From positions 1 through 64,000 of the forward strand of contig JAXHLY010000002.1 in the NCBI GenBank assembly GCA_034521715.1: 64,000 nt of DNA, in the 5' to 3' direction. Position numbers and translations under genes: made by a program. This document shows positions 22,621-31,532 of this stretch, in pieces; position 1 is the stretch's first letter; each line of letters begins with the position of its first letter. Source of the stretch: Methylohalomonas sp034521715 (GTDB lineage Bacteria > Pseudomonadota > Gammaproteobacteria > Methylohalomonadales > Methylohalomonadaceae). The notes below the pieces were generated by a model. The model was not told the origin of the DNA. It worked only from the letters and a program-made list of their open reading frames with translations, and searched no databases.

Positions 22621-22651
22621 TTAGAAAATTCAGTACGCCAATGAACGCAAA

Positions 22652-22842
22652 TTAAGGAAGCTCTGGATAAGTGTCTAGTGTCATTTCTCCCTTCAGCCGA
22701 AACGTAGTGAGGCTGAAGGGAGATCTCTTTGCCTTCTGATAAAAGATCCCTCATTGCTTACAGGGCGCTTGCGAAAGTCCCTCGTTACACTCGGGACCCC
22801 CGCGGTGATTCTCGCTGCGCTCGAAAAGACAAGTTCCTGACT
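22652..22842. repeat. MITE-like element, degenerate copy
   Basis: Starts with TTAAGGAAGCTCTGGATAA, one mismatch from the family's 19-base end. The interior shares TCCCTCG, CTCGGGA and TCTCGCTGCGCTCGAAA with the copy at 49675-49829. The interior also carries its own extra hairpin TCTCCCTTCAGCC / GGCTGAAGGGAGA. The right end is eroded and its limit is approximate. Confidence 0.6.
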
Positions 22843-22892
22843 TTACATTTGCGCGTGGATTTGCGTTCATTCGCAGGACCGTAATCCATCAG

Positions 22893-22920
22893 CAAAAACC
22901 CGCCGGGCGGCGGGTTTTTT
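22893..22920. terminator. bidirectional stem-loop terminator
   Basis: CAAAAACCCGCC and GGCGGGTTTTTT form a stem with T-runs usable on both strands. It lies downstream of the desaturase on one side and of the small secreted-protein gene on the other. Confidence 0.8.
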
Positions 22921-22935
22921 GTCTGATGATTACGT

Positions 22936-22966
22936 CCGCGAATGAACGCAAATCCACGCGAATGAA
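22936..22966. repeat. dispersed repeat TCCGCGAATGAACGCAAAT
   Basis: The motif recurs near 22639 and, inverted, near 22853-22876, and in a variant near 14909-14937 after the MITE-free mutM start. Short copies of this kind are scattered between genes in several gammaproteobacteria; origin and role are unclear. Confidence 0.55.
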
Positions 22967-23084
22967 GTCAGACAGTAATCACGTCATCCGGGACGCGACA
23001 GCGCTGCCGCGATTCGGGTTACAAGACGCAAGAATTATTGGACTACCTATTCACCGGCGCCCCTGACGGCATCGATGCCGCGAA

Positions 23085-23414
23085 TCAGGTACCACTGTCG
23101 AGTCCCTCGAACGAACGATCAATGCCGAAGCCGGCCTCATCGTCGGCTTCCCGGGCACCGCGGTGCAGGCCTTCACGCCCCGACTCGCGGCCGTCATCAA
23201 TGGCCTTCAGGAATAGCTTTTTGCCGAATTCGCGGTCATAACTGCTGCCGGGGGTATCGAGACCGGAAGGTGGCCCGCCGACATCGGTCGGCGGTCCGCC
23301 AACGCCGCCGGATGGGCCGCCGCCGGCCCCCGCGGGCCGGCCCTGTGCTAGGGCAGTGGATTGGGCCAGCACGAAGATGGCCGCAAGCGTGAAACCGAAT
23401 AATCTGTTCGACAT
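23085..23414 (-). CDS. small secreted Gly/Pro-rich protein, unknown
   Basis: The 109-residue product starts with a clear signal peptide (MSNRLFGFTLAAIFVLAQST, cleavage about ALAQ). A low-complexity region of Gly-Pro-rich repeats (GGPSGGVGGPPTDVGGPP, residues 30-50) follows, then a charged helix-forming tail. Not recognised. The reading frame is complete with stop codon and the protein is likely periplasmic. It is the only gene between repeat-rich DNA and the ribosomal genes. Confidence 0.5.
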   Translation of the reverse strand: MSNRLFGFTLAAIFVLAQSTALAQGRPAGAGGGPSGGVGGPPTDVGGPPSGLDTPGSSYDREFGKKLFLKAIDDGRESGREGLHRGAREADDEAGFGIDRSFEGLDSGT

Positions 23415-23501
23415 GGCAGTTGTACCCTCTGAATTGGTTCGCTCCTGTATCAGTAGACGTACAGCGGGCCTGTTTCGGGTTCAGGTCTGTAAAAAACCAA
23501 C

Positions 23502-23531
23502 AAAAAAAACCCGCCTGGCAGCGGGTTTTTG
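23502..23531 (-). terminator. terminator of the rpmB-rpmG operon
   Basis: On the minus strand ACCCGCTGCCAGGCGGGTTTTTTTT gives a short GC stem with an eight-base T-run, 24 bases after the rpmG stop. Confidence 0.85.
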
Positions 23532-23554
23532 TTATCGGAATAGCGGGGAAGCCG

Positions 23555-23710
23555 TTACTTGATCTTGGCTTCCTTGTACATGACATGCTTGCGGATGGTC
23601 GGATCGAATTTCTTGATCTCCATCTTCTCCGGCATGTTTTTCTTGTTCTTGGTAGTCGTGTAGAAATGGCCGGTGTCGGCGCTGGAAACGAGACGGATCT
23701 TTTCACGCAT
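23555..23710 (-). CDS. rpmG: 50S ribosomal protein L33
   Basis: The 51-residue protein begins MREKIRLVSSADTGHFYTTT and continues TKNKKNMPEKMEIKKFDP, the standard L33 sequence. It is the cysteine-free form, which does not bind zinc. It follows rpmB by 11 bases, the normal gammaproteobacterial arrangement. Confidence 0.98.
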   Translation of the reverse strand: MREKIRLVSSADTGHFYTTTKNKKNMPEKMEIKKFDPTIRKHVMYKEAKIK

Positions 23711-23721
23711 GGCGGATTTCC

Positions 23722-23958
23722 TCAGACGTGCTGGCCGCGGGAACGCAGATCGGCGAGGATCTGGTCGATGCCGAGTTTATCGATCATGCGCAGGCCCTGG
23801 CGGGAGACGCGCAGCTTCACCCAGCGCTTCTCGCTCTCGACCCAGAACCGGCGATTGTGCAGGTTGGGCAGGAAGCGGCGCTTGGTCTTGTTGTTGGCAT
23901 GGGAAACATTGTTCCCGGCCTGGGGATTCTTGCCGGTAATCTGGCAGACGCGCGACAT
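23722..23958 (-). CDS. rpmB: 50S ribosomal protein L28
   Basis: The 78-residue protein begins MSRVCQITGKNPQAGNNVSH and includes RRFLPNLHNRRFWVESEKRW, as in other gammaproteobacteria. It is the first gene of rpmB-rpmG. The 250 bases upstream up to higA are very GC-rich and show no gene. Confidence 0.98.
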   Translation of the reverse strand: MSRVCQITGKNPQAGNNVSHANNKTKRRFLPNLHNRRFWVESEKRWVKLRVSRQGLRMIDKLGIDQILADLRSRGQHV

Positions 23959-24209
23959 GGCTGTAATCCTGAAAATTTCTGGTTAATCCGAAGAGGACCG
24001 CGGATCATACCCGGAAAGCCGCCACCCGCCAAGCCCCGGGCTGGACCGCCTCGGACGGCGGTAGGCCGGCTGCGGATCCGGTCCCGGGCCCTGCCGCGGG
24101 CGCTGTTCTGCGGTCTGAGAGGCCCGGGATGCACGGAGTTCGCGGCCCGGGCCACAGCGAGCGGGTCGGCGAGGCGGCTATTCTCCACCGACGTCGTGGA
24201 TGCCCATAT

Positions 24210-24524
24210 TCACGTGGATCCGGCCCGGTTTGCAGCGGGTTTGATCTCGCGCCTGATACGCGCAGCGTTTTCAATCTCTGCTATTCGCAGTTCATAGGCG
24301 GTTTGCAGATTCAGCCAGGAACGGGCATCGCCGCCGAAATAGCGGGCCAGGCGCAAAGCGGTATCGGCACTGACCCCGCGCCGTTCACGCACGATGTCAT
24401 TGATGCGCGGTGCAGGGACATTCAGCGCTTTCGCAAGGGCGTTGACGCTTATGCCGAGCGGGCCGAGGAACTCCTCGCGCAAAATCTCGCCGGGATGCAC
24501 CGGCCGCATGCGGTTTTTAGTCAT
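24210..24524 (-). CDS. higA: HigA-family antitoxin, XRE-type HTH
   Basis: The 104-residue protein starts near RMRPVHPGEILREEFLGPLG, the signature of HigA antitoxins, followed by a helix-turn-helix (ISVNALAKALNVPAPRINDIV) and the family phrase DTALRLARYFGGDARSWLNLQ. It would bind and silence the toxin encoded just upstream and repress the shared promoter. It lies 40 bases after higB on the same strand, the reversed toxin-first order typical of higBA. Confidence 0.9.
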   Translation of the reverse strand: MTKNRMRPVHPGEILREEFLGPLGISVNALAKALNVPAPRINDIVRERRGVSADTALRLARYFGGDARSWLNLQTAYELRIAEIENAARIRREIKPAANRAGST

Positions 24525-24564
24525 GAGTCCTCTCCATCTGCCTTGTCGTCAGCCTGCTTCACCA

Positions 24565-24843
24565 TCAGTGATAATCAACGATTGCAACGTTCTCGGCATT
24601 GCCGTCCTGCCACGTAAAACACAATCGGTACTGGTCATTAATACGGATGCTGTATTGTCCTGCACGGTCGCCGTGTAACGGCTGCAAACGATTGCCGGGT
24701 GGTGCACGCAGGAATTCCAGGCTTTCCGCCGCGTGGAGCAGTGCCAGTTTGCGTTCCGCAACGCGCTTGATCCCGGCAAAGCGCTTGCTCTTGCCGGTCT
24801 CGAACAAAGCCCGCGTATCCCTGCAGGCGAAGCCTTTAATCAT
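24565..24843 (-). CDS. higB: HigB/RelE-family toxin
   Basis: The 92-residue product matches HigB-type mRNA interferases: MIKGFACRDTRALFETGKSK at the N-terminus, LHAAESLEFLRAPPGNRLQPL in the middle and the final beta strands QYSIRINDQYRLCFTW. Such toxins cut mRNA on the ribosome. The gene is intact with higA downstream, so the pair is probably active. It sits between rpmB and radC, where the Pseudomonas order has no toxin module. Confidence 0.9.
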   Translation of the reverse strand: MIKGFACRDTRALFETGKSKRFAGIKRVAERKLALLHAAESLEFLRAPPGNRLQPLHGDRAGQYSIRINDQYRLCFTWQDGNAENVAIVDYH

Positions 24844-24889
24844 GGCATGGTATAACGTTTAACGTTAAACATCAAACAGGGGGGGGCGG

Positions 24890-25570
24890 TCACAACAGCC
24901 CCCGCTCCGCGAACGACACCGCCTCGCTGTCGCCGATCACCAGGTGATCCAGCACCCGCACGTCGACAAGCGCCAGGGCCTCGGTCAGGCGCCGGGTGAT
25001 GGCCTCGTCGGAGCGCGACGGCTCGGCCACGCCGGAGGGGTGGTTGTGGGCCAGGATGACGGCGGCGGCATTGTGCTTGAGCGCCCGGCGCACCACCTCG
25101 CGCGGGTGCACCGAGGCCGAGTCGATGGTGCCGGTGAACAGTTCGTCGAAGCTGATGACGCGGTGGCGGTTGTCGAGGAACAGGCAGGCGAACACCTCGT
25201 GCGGGTAGCCGCGCAGGCGGGCGCGCAGGAAATCGCGGGTATCGGCCGGGCTGGACAGGACATCGGCACGCTCCAGCGTGGTGGCGAGATAGCGGCGGCC
25301 GAGTTCGAGCCCGGCCTGCAGCATGGACGTATTTGCTCGGTGCCGAGCCCGGGCTTGTGCACTGCAGAGGCTGTGCTGGTCGGCATCGAGCAGGTCGCGC
25401 AGGCCGCCATAGTCGCCGAGCAGGTCGCGGGCCAGGCCCACGGCACTTTTGCCGGTCACGCCGGTGCGCAGGAAAATGGCCAGGAGTTCGGCGTCCGACA
25501 GTGCCGCGGCGCCGCGCTGCAGGAGTTTCTCGCGTGGCCGCTCGGCCTCCGGCCAGGTATTGATCGACAT
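24890..25570 (-). CDS. radC: RadC family JAMM/MPN protein
   Basis: About 226 residues with an N-terminal helix-hairpin-helix region and a C-terminal JAB domain containing HNHPSG-x7-D (AHNHPSGVAEPSRSDE), the zinc-binding motif. I chose the ATG giving MSINTWPEAERPRE because GGAGG lies six bases before it; an upstream TTG would add two residues. Around residue 75-90 the sequence (SLCSAQARARHRANTSMLQ) departs from the family, consistent with two compensating indels. RadC proteins are common but of unsettled function. It is divergent from coaBC. Confidence 0.9.
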   Translation of the reverse strand: MSINTWPEAERPREKLLQRGAAALSDAELLAIFLRTGVTGKSAVGLARDLLGDYGGLRDLLDADQHSLCSAQARARHRANTSMLQAGLELGRRYLATTLERADVLSSPADTRDFLRARLRGYPHEVFACLFLDNRHRVISFDELFTGTIDSASVHPREVVRRALKHNAAAVILAHNHPSGVAEPSRSDEAITRRLTEALALVDVRVLDHLVIGDSEAVSFAERGLL

Positions 25571-25595
25571 CGGCAACCTCCATGTTGCTGTTTGG

Positions 25596-25693
25596 TGATT
25601 GGTTGACTGGTTAATTGGTTAATTGGTCAGAAGGCAGCCATACTCCATAAACCAGTTAACAAATCAACCAATTAACTAGTTAACCAGCCTTCG
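25596..25693. repeat. inverted array of CTGGTTAA-type octamers
   Basis: GGTTGACTGGTTAATTGGTT on the left faces AACCAATTAACTAGTTAACC on the right, around a 30-base spacer. The units are those of the long array at 34077-34172. It fills the radC/coaBC divergent gap, so it overlaps both promoters. Confidence 0.75.
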
Positions 25694-25715
25694 GGTGCGG
25701 TAAACTTTACCGCTT

Positions 25716-26954
25716 ATGCATCCCCTTGCCAAAAAACGCATTCTGCTGGGTGTGACCGGCGGCGTCGCCGCCTACAAGGCCGCCGACCTGACGCGCCGGC
25801 TGCGCGAGGCCGGGGCCGAGGTGCAGGTGGTCATGACCCGCGGCGCGGCCGAGTTCATCACGCCGCTGACGCTGCAGGCGGTGTCCGGCCGGCCGCGTGC
25901 GTACCGAGCTTTTTGACGCCGAGGCCGAGGCCGGCATGGGCCATATCGAGCTGGCGCGCTGGGCCGATGTGCTGCTTATTGCCCCGGCCAGTGCCAGTTT
26001 CATCGGCCGTTACAGTCACGGCCTGGCCGACGATCTGCTGGCGACGGTGTGCCTGGCGACCGGTGCGCCGGTGCTGCTGGCGCCGGCCATGAACCGTCTC
26101 ATGTGGCAGCATCCCGCCACCCGCGACAACATCACGCTACTGGCCGAGCGCGGCGTCACCATTCTCGGTCCGGGGGCCGGCAGCCAGGCCTGCGGCGAGG
26201 AAGGCGCCGGGCGCATGCTCGAGCCGGCTGAACTCATTGATCAGCTCGTGCGGGTGTTCCGCAGCAGCCGCCTGCTCGGGCTGCACGTGGTCGTGACGGC
26301 CGGTCCCACCCGCGAGGCGCTCGACCCGGTACGTTTCCTGAGCAACCGCAGTTCCGGGCGCATGGGATTCGCCGTGGCCCGCGCCGCGGCCGAGGCCGGT
26401 GCCCGGGTGACCCTGATCGCCGGGCCGGTGAGCCTGGCCGACACCGGCCGATGTCGAGCGTATCGACGTGACCACGGCCGCCGAGATGGAGGCCGCGGTG
26501 CCCGGGCTGTCGTGGAAGAAGCCGACATCTTCATCGGCGCGGCTGCCGTGGCCGACTATCGCAGCAGCCAGCCGTCGGCGACAGAAGATGAAAAAGACCA
26601 CCGACGGTTTGATCCTGTCACTGGAAAAAACGCCGGACATATCTGGCCACGGTCGCCGCGCAGATACCCGGGTTGTTCACTGTCGGTTTCGCCGCGGAGA
26701 CGGAAAATCTTGAAGTTCATGCCCGCGGCAAACTGGAACAAAAGGGGCTCGACATGGTGGCCGGCCAACCAGGTCGGCAGTGACCTGGGTTTCGACAGTG
26801 AAGACAATGCGCTGAGCATTTACTGGGCTGACGGCGCCGCCGAGCTGGCGCGCGCCCCAAGGAACAGCTCGCGCGCGAACTGATTTCACTCATTGCTGAC
26901 CGTTATCATGCGCAACATTCAAATAAAAATAGTCAATCCGCGTCTGGGGAATGA
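25716..26954 (+). CDS. coaBC: bifunctional phosphopantothenoylcysteine decarboxylase/synthetase, frameshifted
   Basis: Two steps of coenzyme A synthesis in one protein. The CoaC half shows ILLGVTGGVAAYKAADLTRR and the flavin/substrate region APAMNRLMWQHPATRDN; the CoaB half begins VVVTAGPTREALDPVRFLSN followed by SSGRMGF. After correction the length is about 412 residues, which is normal. Frame changes lie near 25905, 26450, 26510, 26640 and 26860. As CoaBC is essential, these are most likely sequence errors. Its last 47 bases overlap the dut start in another frame. Order radC-coaBC-dut-algC-argB is that of Pseudomonas. Confidence 0.93.
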
Positions 26955-27359
26955 TATCGCCCTGCCACGGTATGCCACCGATGGCTCGGCCGGTCTCGAT
27001 CGCGTGCCTGCCTCGATCAGGAGCTCGCGCTGGAGCCGGGCGCCAGCGAACTCATACCGACCGGCATTGCCCTGAACATCGAGGATCCCGAGCTGGCCGC
27101 GGTCATCCTGCCACGCTCCGGTCTCGGTCATAAGCATGGTATTGTGCTCGGCAACCTGGTGGGGCTTATCGATTCGGATTATCAGGGCGAGGTATTCATC
27201 TCCTGCTGGAACCGCGGCCGTGACGCTTTTACCATCCAGCCGGGCGATCGTGTTGCCCAGCTGGTATTCGTGCCGGTGGTCAGGGCGGCTTTTGATATCG
27301 TCGATGACTTTACGGCCAGCAGGCGCGGGGCAGGTGGCTTCGGCCACACCGGTATCTAG
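26908..27359 (+). CDS. dut: dUTP diphosphatase, one frameshift
   Basis: The trimeric dUTPase keeps dUTP low and supplies dUMP. Motifs seen: ATDGSAGLD (motif 1), LPRSGLGHKHGIVLGNLVGL (motifs 2-3), GDRVAQLVF (motif 4) and the C-terminal arginine-glycine motif RGAGGFGHTG (motif 5). A single missing base near 27003 (GATCGCGTGCC where GATCTGCGTGCC is expected) breaks the frame after motif 1; correction gives about 150 residues. The start lies inside the coaBC 3' end. Confidence 0.95.
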
Positions 27360-27387
27360 AATAATGACCATGAACTGAGCCGGAACA

Positions 27388-29892
27388 ATGGAAGGACCGA
27401 TCAAACGCCGGCGTATCAGGCGCCGTACCCTGCGTAACAGCCTTGCTGCTGTCGTCGTTCTGGTTGTAGTACTGGGGAGTTTTTACAGCATACAGAGTTA
27501 TCTGGCCGGTCATGCCAGGGCCAAGCACGAAGCGCTTGTGACTGTCACGGAGAAAACAGCCGGCCAGATCGGTAATACCATTGAACAGGCCGTGCAGAAA
27601 CCGGCCGCCGCGCTGGAAGCACTTGCCGATGACCCTGCCATTCAGGACCTGTTTACTGATGGCGACAGGGCGGCGCTGCAACAGGCAGCAGCTAATCATG
27701 GCGAGGATATCAGCCAGCTATTGAAGCTACGTTTTCTGTTACCCGGCAGCATTGAAGCCGAACCGGGAGCCACACCGCCGCTCAGCTTTGCGTCGCTGGA
27801 TCTGCTGAACCGGGCGCGCAACAGCGGTAGCCGCGTCGATACCGAGCTGCACATGCCGGGCACTGATAATGCACATATCGTTATCGTCCGGCGTGTCATT
27901 AGCGATAATGGTGATCTCATCGGCCTGCTTCATGCCAGCCTGTCCACGAAGCTGCTCGAGCAGGCCTTTAAAAATCTCGATGCCGACGGCTATCTGGAAA
28001 TGAAACAGTTTGTCGGCGGCGGCGCCCCGGTCACCCTGATCATGCGCGGTGACAAGGCTTACAAGTCAGGGCAGGTGTTCAAGACAATACCGATCGGCCG
28101 GACCAGCTGGACGCTGAGCTACTGGCCGCCCACGCAAACGGCCGCGGCGACGGATAGCGGCGGATTGATCAGGCCGGTCGTGTACGCCATGGTCATCCTG
28201 GTGCTGGTGATAGCCGGCTGGCTTGCCTGGCGGCGCCGGCGGCGGGCAGGGGCACGGATGGGTGACGAGGTTTACGGTGGTGCCGTGAAGGCGTTCATGG
28301 AAGGCGCCCATCCCGAGCTCGGCAAACTGGTGCCGAATATGCCTGCCGGGAAAAAAACCGGCGCCAAACCCGACGCCGGGCCGGCTGCCGGACCACCGCG
28401 CGAGGATATTACCCGTGTCGTTAACCCGGCTACTGCGGCCGCCGACGCCCCGGCCGCCGCGACGCAGGCCCGGGATGAAGCCCCCGCCCCGCAGGCGGAG
28501 GCGCAAGCGACCGCCGAGGTCCCGGCGGGCATTTTCCGCGCCTACGATATCCGTGGGCTGGTCGAGTCCGAATTGACACCGGCGGTGGTCGAGCAGATCG
28601 GCCGGTCCATTGGCAGCGAAGCCCGCGATCAAAAACAGCAGGGTATTATCGTCGGACGTGACGGCCGTCTGTCGAGCCAGACGCTGAGTGAAGCACTGAT
28701 CAAGGGATTGCGCGGCGCCGGTATGGACGTCATCGATATCGGCCTGGTGGCGACACCGGTGCTTTATTTCGCTACTCATTACCTGGAAGCCAACAGCGGT
28801 GTCATGATCACCGGCAGTCATAACGGACCGGAATACAACGGCCTCAAGATTGTTCTCGGTGGTGACACGCTGTCAGGTGAAACGGTCAGGGCACTGTATC
28901 AGCGTATTCAGGATAATAATTTCAGCAGCGGCAGCGGCAATCTGCAGACGGCCGATATTACGGCCGACTACATACGCCGTGCGACCGAGGATATCCCGGT
29001 CGCGCTCGGCAAAGCCTTCAAGGTGGTGATCGACTGCGGCAATGGCGCGGCGTCAAAGATCGCACCACAGGTTTACAAGGCCATCGGCCATGACGTGATT
29101 GAACTGTTCTGCGAAATCGACGGTAATTTCCCCAATCATCACCCCGACCCCAGTCAGCCGGAAAACCTGGCTGCACTGATCGCGAAAGTGAAAGAGGCCG
29201 GGGCGGATATCGGTTTTGCCTTTGACGGCGATGGTGACAGGCTCGGTGTCATCGATGCCGATGGCAACATCATCTGGCCGGATCGCCAGCTGATGCTGCT
29301 GGCCAGGGATGTGCTGTCGCGCAACGCCGGGGCGCCGATCATTTTTGATGTGAAATGCAGCCGTTATCTCAAGGCCATCATCCAGTCGGCCGGCGGCAAG
29401 CCGCTGATGTGGAAGACCGGCCATTCGCTGATCAAGGGCAAGATGAAGGAAACCGGCGCGCCGCTGGCCGGCGAGATGAGCGGTCATATCTTCTTCAAGG
29501 AACGCTGGTACGGTTTTGACGACGCCATTTATACCGGCGCCCGGCTGCTGGAAGTACTGGCCGGGCAGGAAGACCGGCCCACGGCGGTGTTCGCCGATCT
29601 GCCGAGCGGCATCACCACGCCGGAGTTGCGTATTCCGCTGCCGGAAGGCCGGCATGCGGAAGTTATGCAGTCCCTGCGGGAGAACATCAGCACCGAAGGC
29701 GGCGAAGTCCACGATGTCGATGGACTGCGCATCGATTATGCCGACGGCTGGGGGCTGATCCGGCCTTCCAATACCTCACCTTACCTGGTGGCCCGTTTCG
29801 AGGCCGAGGACGAGGCAGCGCTGGAGCGCATTAAGGCCGGTTTCCGGTCGGCGCTGCAGGCAGTCGATCCGGCATTGAAAACACCTTTCTGA
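27388..29892 (+). CDS. algC: phosphomannomutase/phosphoglucomutase with membrane-anchored N-terminal domain
   Basis: The 834-residue protein combines a sensor-like N-terminus with a phosphohexomutase. Residues 1-16 are very basic, a membrane helix spans about 17-38, an extracytoplasmic domain of about 220 residues follows, a second helix lies near 262-282, and an Ala/Pro linker leads to the enzyme from residue 381 (GIFRAYDIRG). Active-site motifs are TGSHN with phosphoserine Ser477, DGDGDR (613-618), GEMSGH and the phosphate loop RPSNTSP. The enzyme interconverts hexose 1- and 6-phosphates for LPS and exopolysaccharide. Long AlgC forms are known in Pseudomonas. It is intact and sits between dut and argB as there. 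Confidence 0.93.
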   Translation: MEGPIKRRRIRRRTLRNSLAAVVVLVVVLGSFYSIQSYLAGHARAKHEALVTVTEKTAGQIGNTIEQAVQKPAAALEALADDPAIQDLFTDGDRAALQQAAANHGEDISQLLKLRFLLPGSIEAEPGATPPLSFASLDLLNRARNSGSRVDTELHMPGTDNAHIVIVRRVISDNGDLIGLLHASLSTKLLEQAFKNLDADGYLEMKQFVGGGAPVTLIMRGDKAYKSGQVFKTIPIGRTSWTLSYWPPTQTAAATDSGGLIRPVVYAMVILVLVIAGWLAWRRRRRAGARMGDEVYGGAVKAFMEGAHPELGKLVPNMPAGKKTGAKPDAGPAAGPPREDITRVVNPATAAADAPAAATQARDEAPAPQAEAQATAEVPAGIFRAYDIRGLVESELTPAVVEQIGRSIGSEARDQKQQGIIVGRDGRLSSQTLSEALIKGLRGAGMDVIDIGLVATPVLYFATHYLEANSGVMITGSHNGPEYNGLKIVLGGDTLSGETVRALYQRIQDNNFSSGSGNLQTADITADYIRRATEDIPVALGKAFKVVIDCGNGAASKIAPQVYKAIGHDVIELFCEIDGNFPNHHPDPSQPENLAALIAKVKEAGADIGFAFDGDGDRLGVIDADGNIIWPDRQLMLLARDVLSRNAGAPIIFDVKCSRYLKAIIQSAGGKPLMWKTGHSLIKGKMKETGAPLAGEMSGHIFFKERWYGFDDAIYTGARLLEVLAGQEDRPTAVFADLPSGITTPELRIPLPEGRHAEVMQSLRENISTEGGEVHDVDGLRIDYADGWGLIRPSNTSPYLVARFEAEDEAALERIKAGFRSALQAVDPALKTPF

Positions 29893-29995
29893 TAAGCTGT
29901 CGCCAATTACGGAGTGAGCGGCTACTTGCTTCGCCTGCCAGCGGGCGGGCGGAGCGGACTTACTGAATGCCCAAGGCACGATCCTGACACGAGCC

Positions 29996-30908
29996 ATGAC
30001 CGAGACTGCATTTGATGCCCTGAATATCGCCCGGGTGCTGGTCGAGGCGCTGCCGTACATCAAGCGCTTCAGTGGCAAGACCATGGTGATCAAATATGGC
30101 GGCAACGCCATGTCGGACGAAACCCTGAAACGGGGTTTCGCGCGCGATGTCGTGCTCATGAAACTGGTCGGCATGAATCCGGTGATCGTGCACGGCGGCG
30201 GTCCCCAGATCGGCGACCTGCTGGGGCGGATCGGCAAGCAGAGCGAGTTTGTCGATGGCATGCGGGTGACCGACAGCGAGACCATGGATGTTGTCGAGAT
30301 GGTGCTGGGCGGCCTGGTCAACAAGCAGATCGTCAACATGATCAACCAGCATGGCGGCAGTGCCGTCGGCCTGTCCGGCAAGGACGGCGACCTGATCCGG
30401 GCGAAAAAGTGGCAATACACCCGCAAGAGCCCCGAACTGGATGCGCCGGAAATCATTGATGTCGGCCATGTCGGCGAGGTGACCAGTATTGATACCGGTG
30501 TCGTTGACATGCTCATCCGCGGCAATTTCATCCCGGTCATAGCGCCAATCGGTGTCGGCGAGGACGGCCAGTCCTATAACATCAATGCCGATCTGGTTGC
30601 CGGCAAGCTGGCCGAGGTCATGCAGGCGGAAAAACTTGATCATGCTGACCAATACGGCCGGGCTGATGGATGCCGGGGGCCAGGTCATGACCGGGCTGAC
30701 GGCGGCGGAGGTCGACGGGCTGATCGCCGACGGCACGATTGCCGGCGGTATGCTGCCGAAGATCCGCGCCGTGATGAACGCCGTGCAGGCAGGCGTGAAA
30801 AGTGGACATATAATTGACGGCAGGGTCGAACATGCCGTACTGCTGGAGGTGTTCACCGACCATGGTGTCGGTACACTGATCCGCGCAGGCGCCAGGCCCG
30901 CCGGCTGA
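29996..30908 (+). CDS. argB: acetylglutamate kinase, one frameshift
   Basis: Second enzyme of arginine synthesis, phosphorylating N-acetylglutamate. VIKYGGNAM and VIVHGGGPQIG bind ATP and substrate; YNINADLVAG and LTNTAGLMD complete the amino acid kinase fold. An extra T near 30643 (AAACTTGATCATG for AAACTGATCATG) shifts the frame; both parts are otherwise perfect and give about 303 residues. It follows algC by 103 bases and precedes slmA, as in many Gammaproteobacteria. Confidence 0.96.
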
Positions 30909-30932
30909 GGACAGGCTGCCCGGGAGGAGCAC

Positions 30933-31532
30933 GTGTCGGAAACCATAACCAAACCCAACCGCCGTCAGCAGATTCTGGAAACGCTGGCGCAGGAGCTGGA
31001 ATCACATCCCGGTTCGCGCATCACGACCGCCGGTCTGGCAAAGGCGGTGGGTGTCTCCGAGGCTGCGCTGTACCGTCACTTCGCCAGCAAGGCGAAGATG
31101 TTCGAGGCGCTGATCGATTTTGCCGAGGACACGGTATTCGGACTGATCAACAAGGTGCTGGTGCAGGAAACCAGCGCCAGTGGCCGCTGCGAGAAGATCC
31201 TGCAGATCCTGCTGGGTTTTGCCGAACGCAATCCCGGGATTACCCGGGTACTGCTGGGCGATGCCCTGGTGGGGGAGAATGAACGCCTGCGCGCCCGCGT
31301 GACGCAGTTTTTCGAGCGCATCCGCACCCAGTTACGGCAGATACTGCGCGAGGCCAATCTGGAAGGTGGTCAGCGGGCGGCACTGACTATCGACGCCGCG
31401 GCTGACACGATGATGGCAGTGATCGAAGGGAAAATGAGCCAGTTTGCCCGCAGCGGTTTCAGTGAGTCACCGAGCCGTTACTGGGACGAGCAGTGGCCGG
31501 TATTGGCGCAGGGCCTGTTCCGTGACAACTAG
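30933..31532 (+). CDS. slmA: nucleoid occlusion factor SlmA (TetR family)
   Basis: The 199-residue protein has a TetR helix-turn-helix (ITTAGLAKAVGVSEAALYRHF) and the SlmA-typical continuation ASKAKMFEALIDFAEDTVFG, ending WDEQWPVLAQGLFRDN. SlmA binds sites over the chromosome and blocks FtsZ rings there. I take the GTG start because GGAGGA lies just upstream and it gives the usual length. It sits 25 bases after argB and is followed at once by a MITE-like repeat. Confidence 0.93.
   Translation: MSETITKPNRRQQILETLAQELESHPGSRITTAGLAKAVGVSEAALYRHFASKAKMFEALIDFAEDTVFGLINKVLVQETSASGRCEKILQILLGFAERNPGITRVLLGDALVGENERLRARVTQFFERIRTQLRQILREANLEGGQRAALTIDAAADTMMAVIEGKMSQFARSGFSESPSRYWDEQWPVLAQGLFRDN

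Larger units (their letters stand above)
22546..23084. other. 539-base non-coding stretch with terminators and repeats
   Basis: No convincing gene lies here. It contains a desaturase terminator, a degenerate copy of the MITE-like repeat family, a second bidirectional terminator, and copies in both orientations of the dispersed motif GAATGAACGCAAATCCACGC. It behaves as a repeat sink between the desaturase (+) and the next gene (-). Confidence 0.7.

Noticed and set aside
28066..28821. Minus-strand open frame inside algC
   Set aside because: Antisense to an intact, motif-rich gene; no ribosome site or family features.
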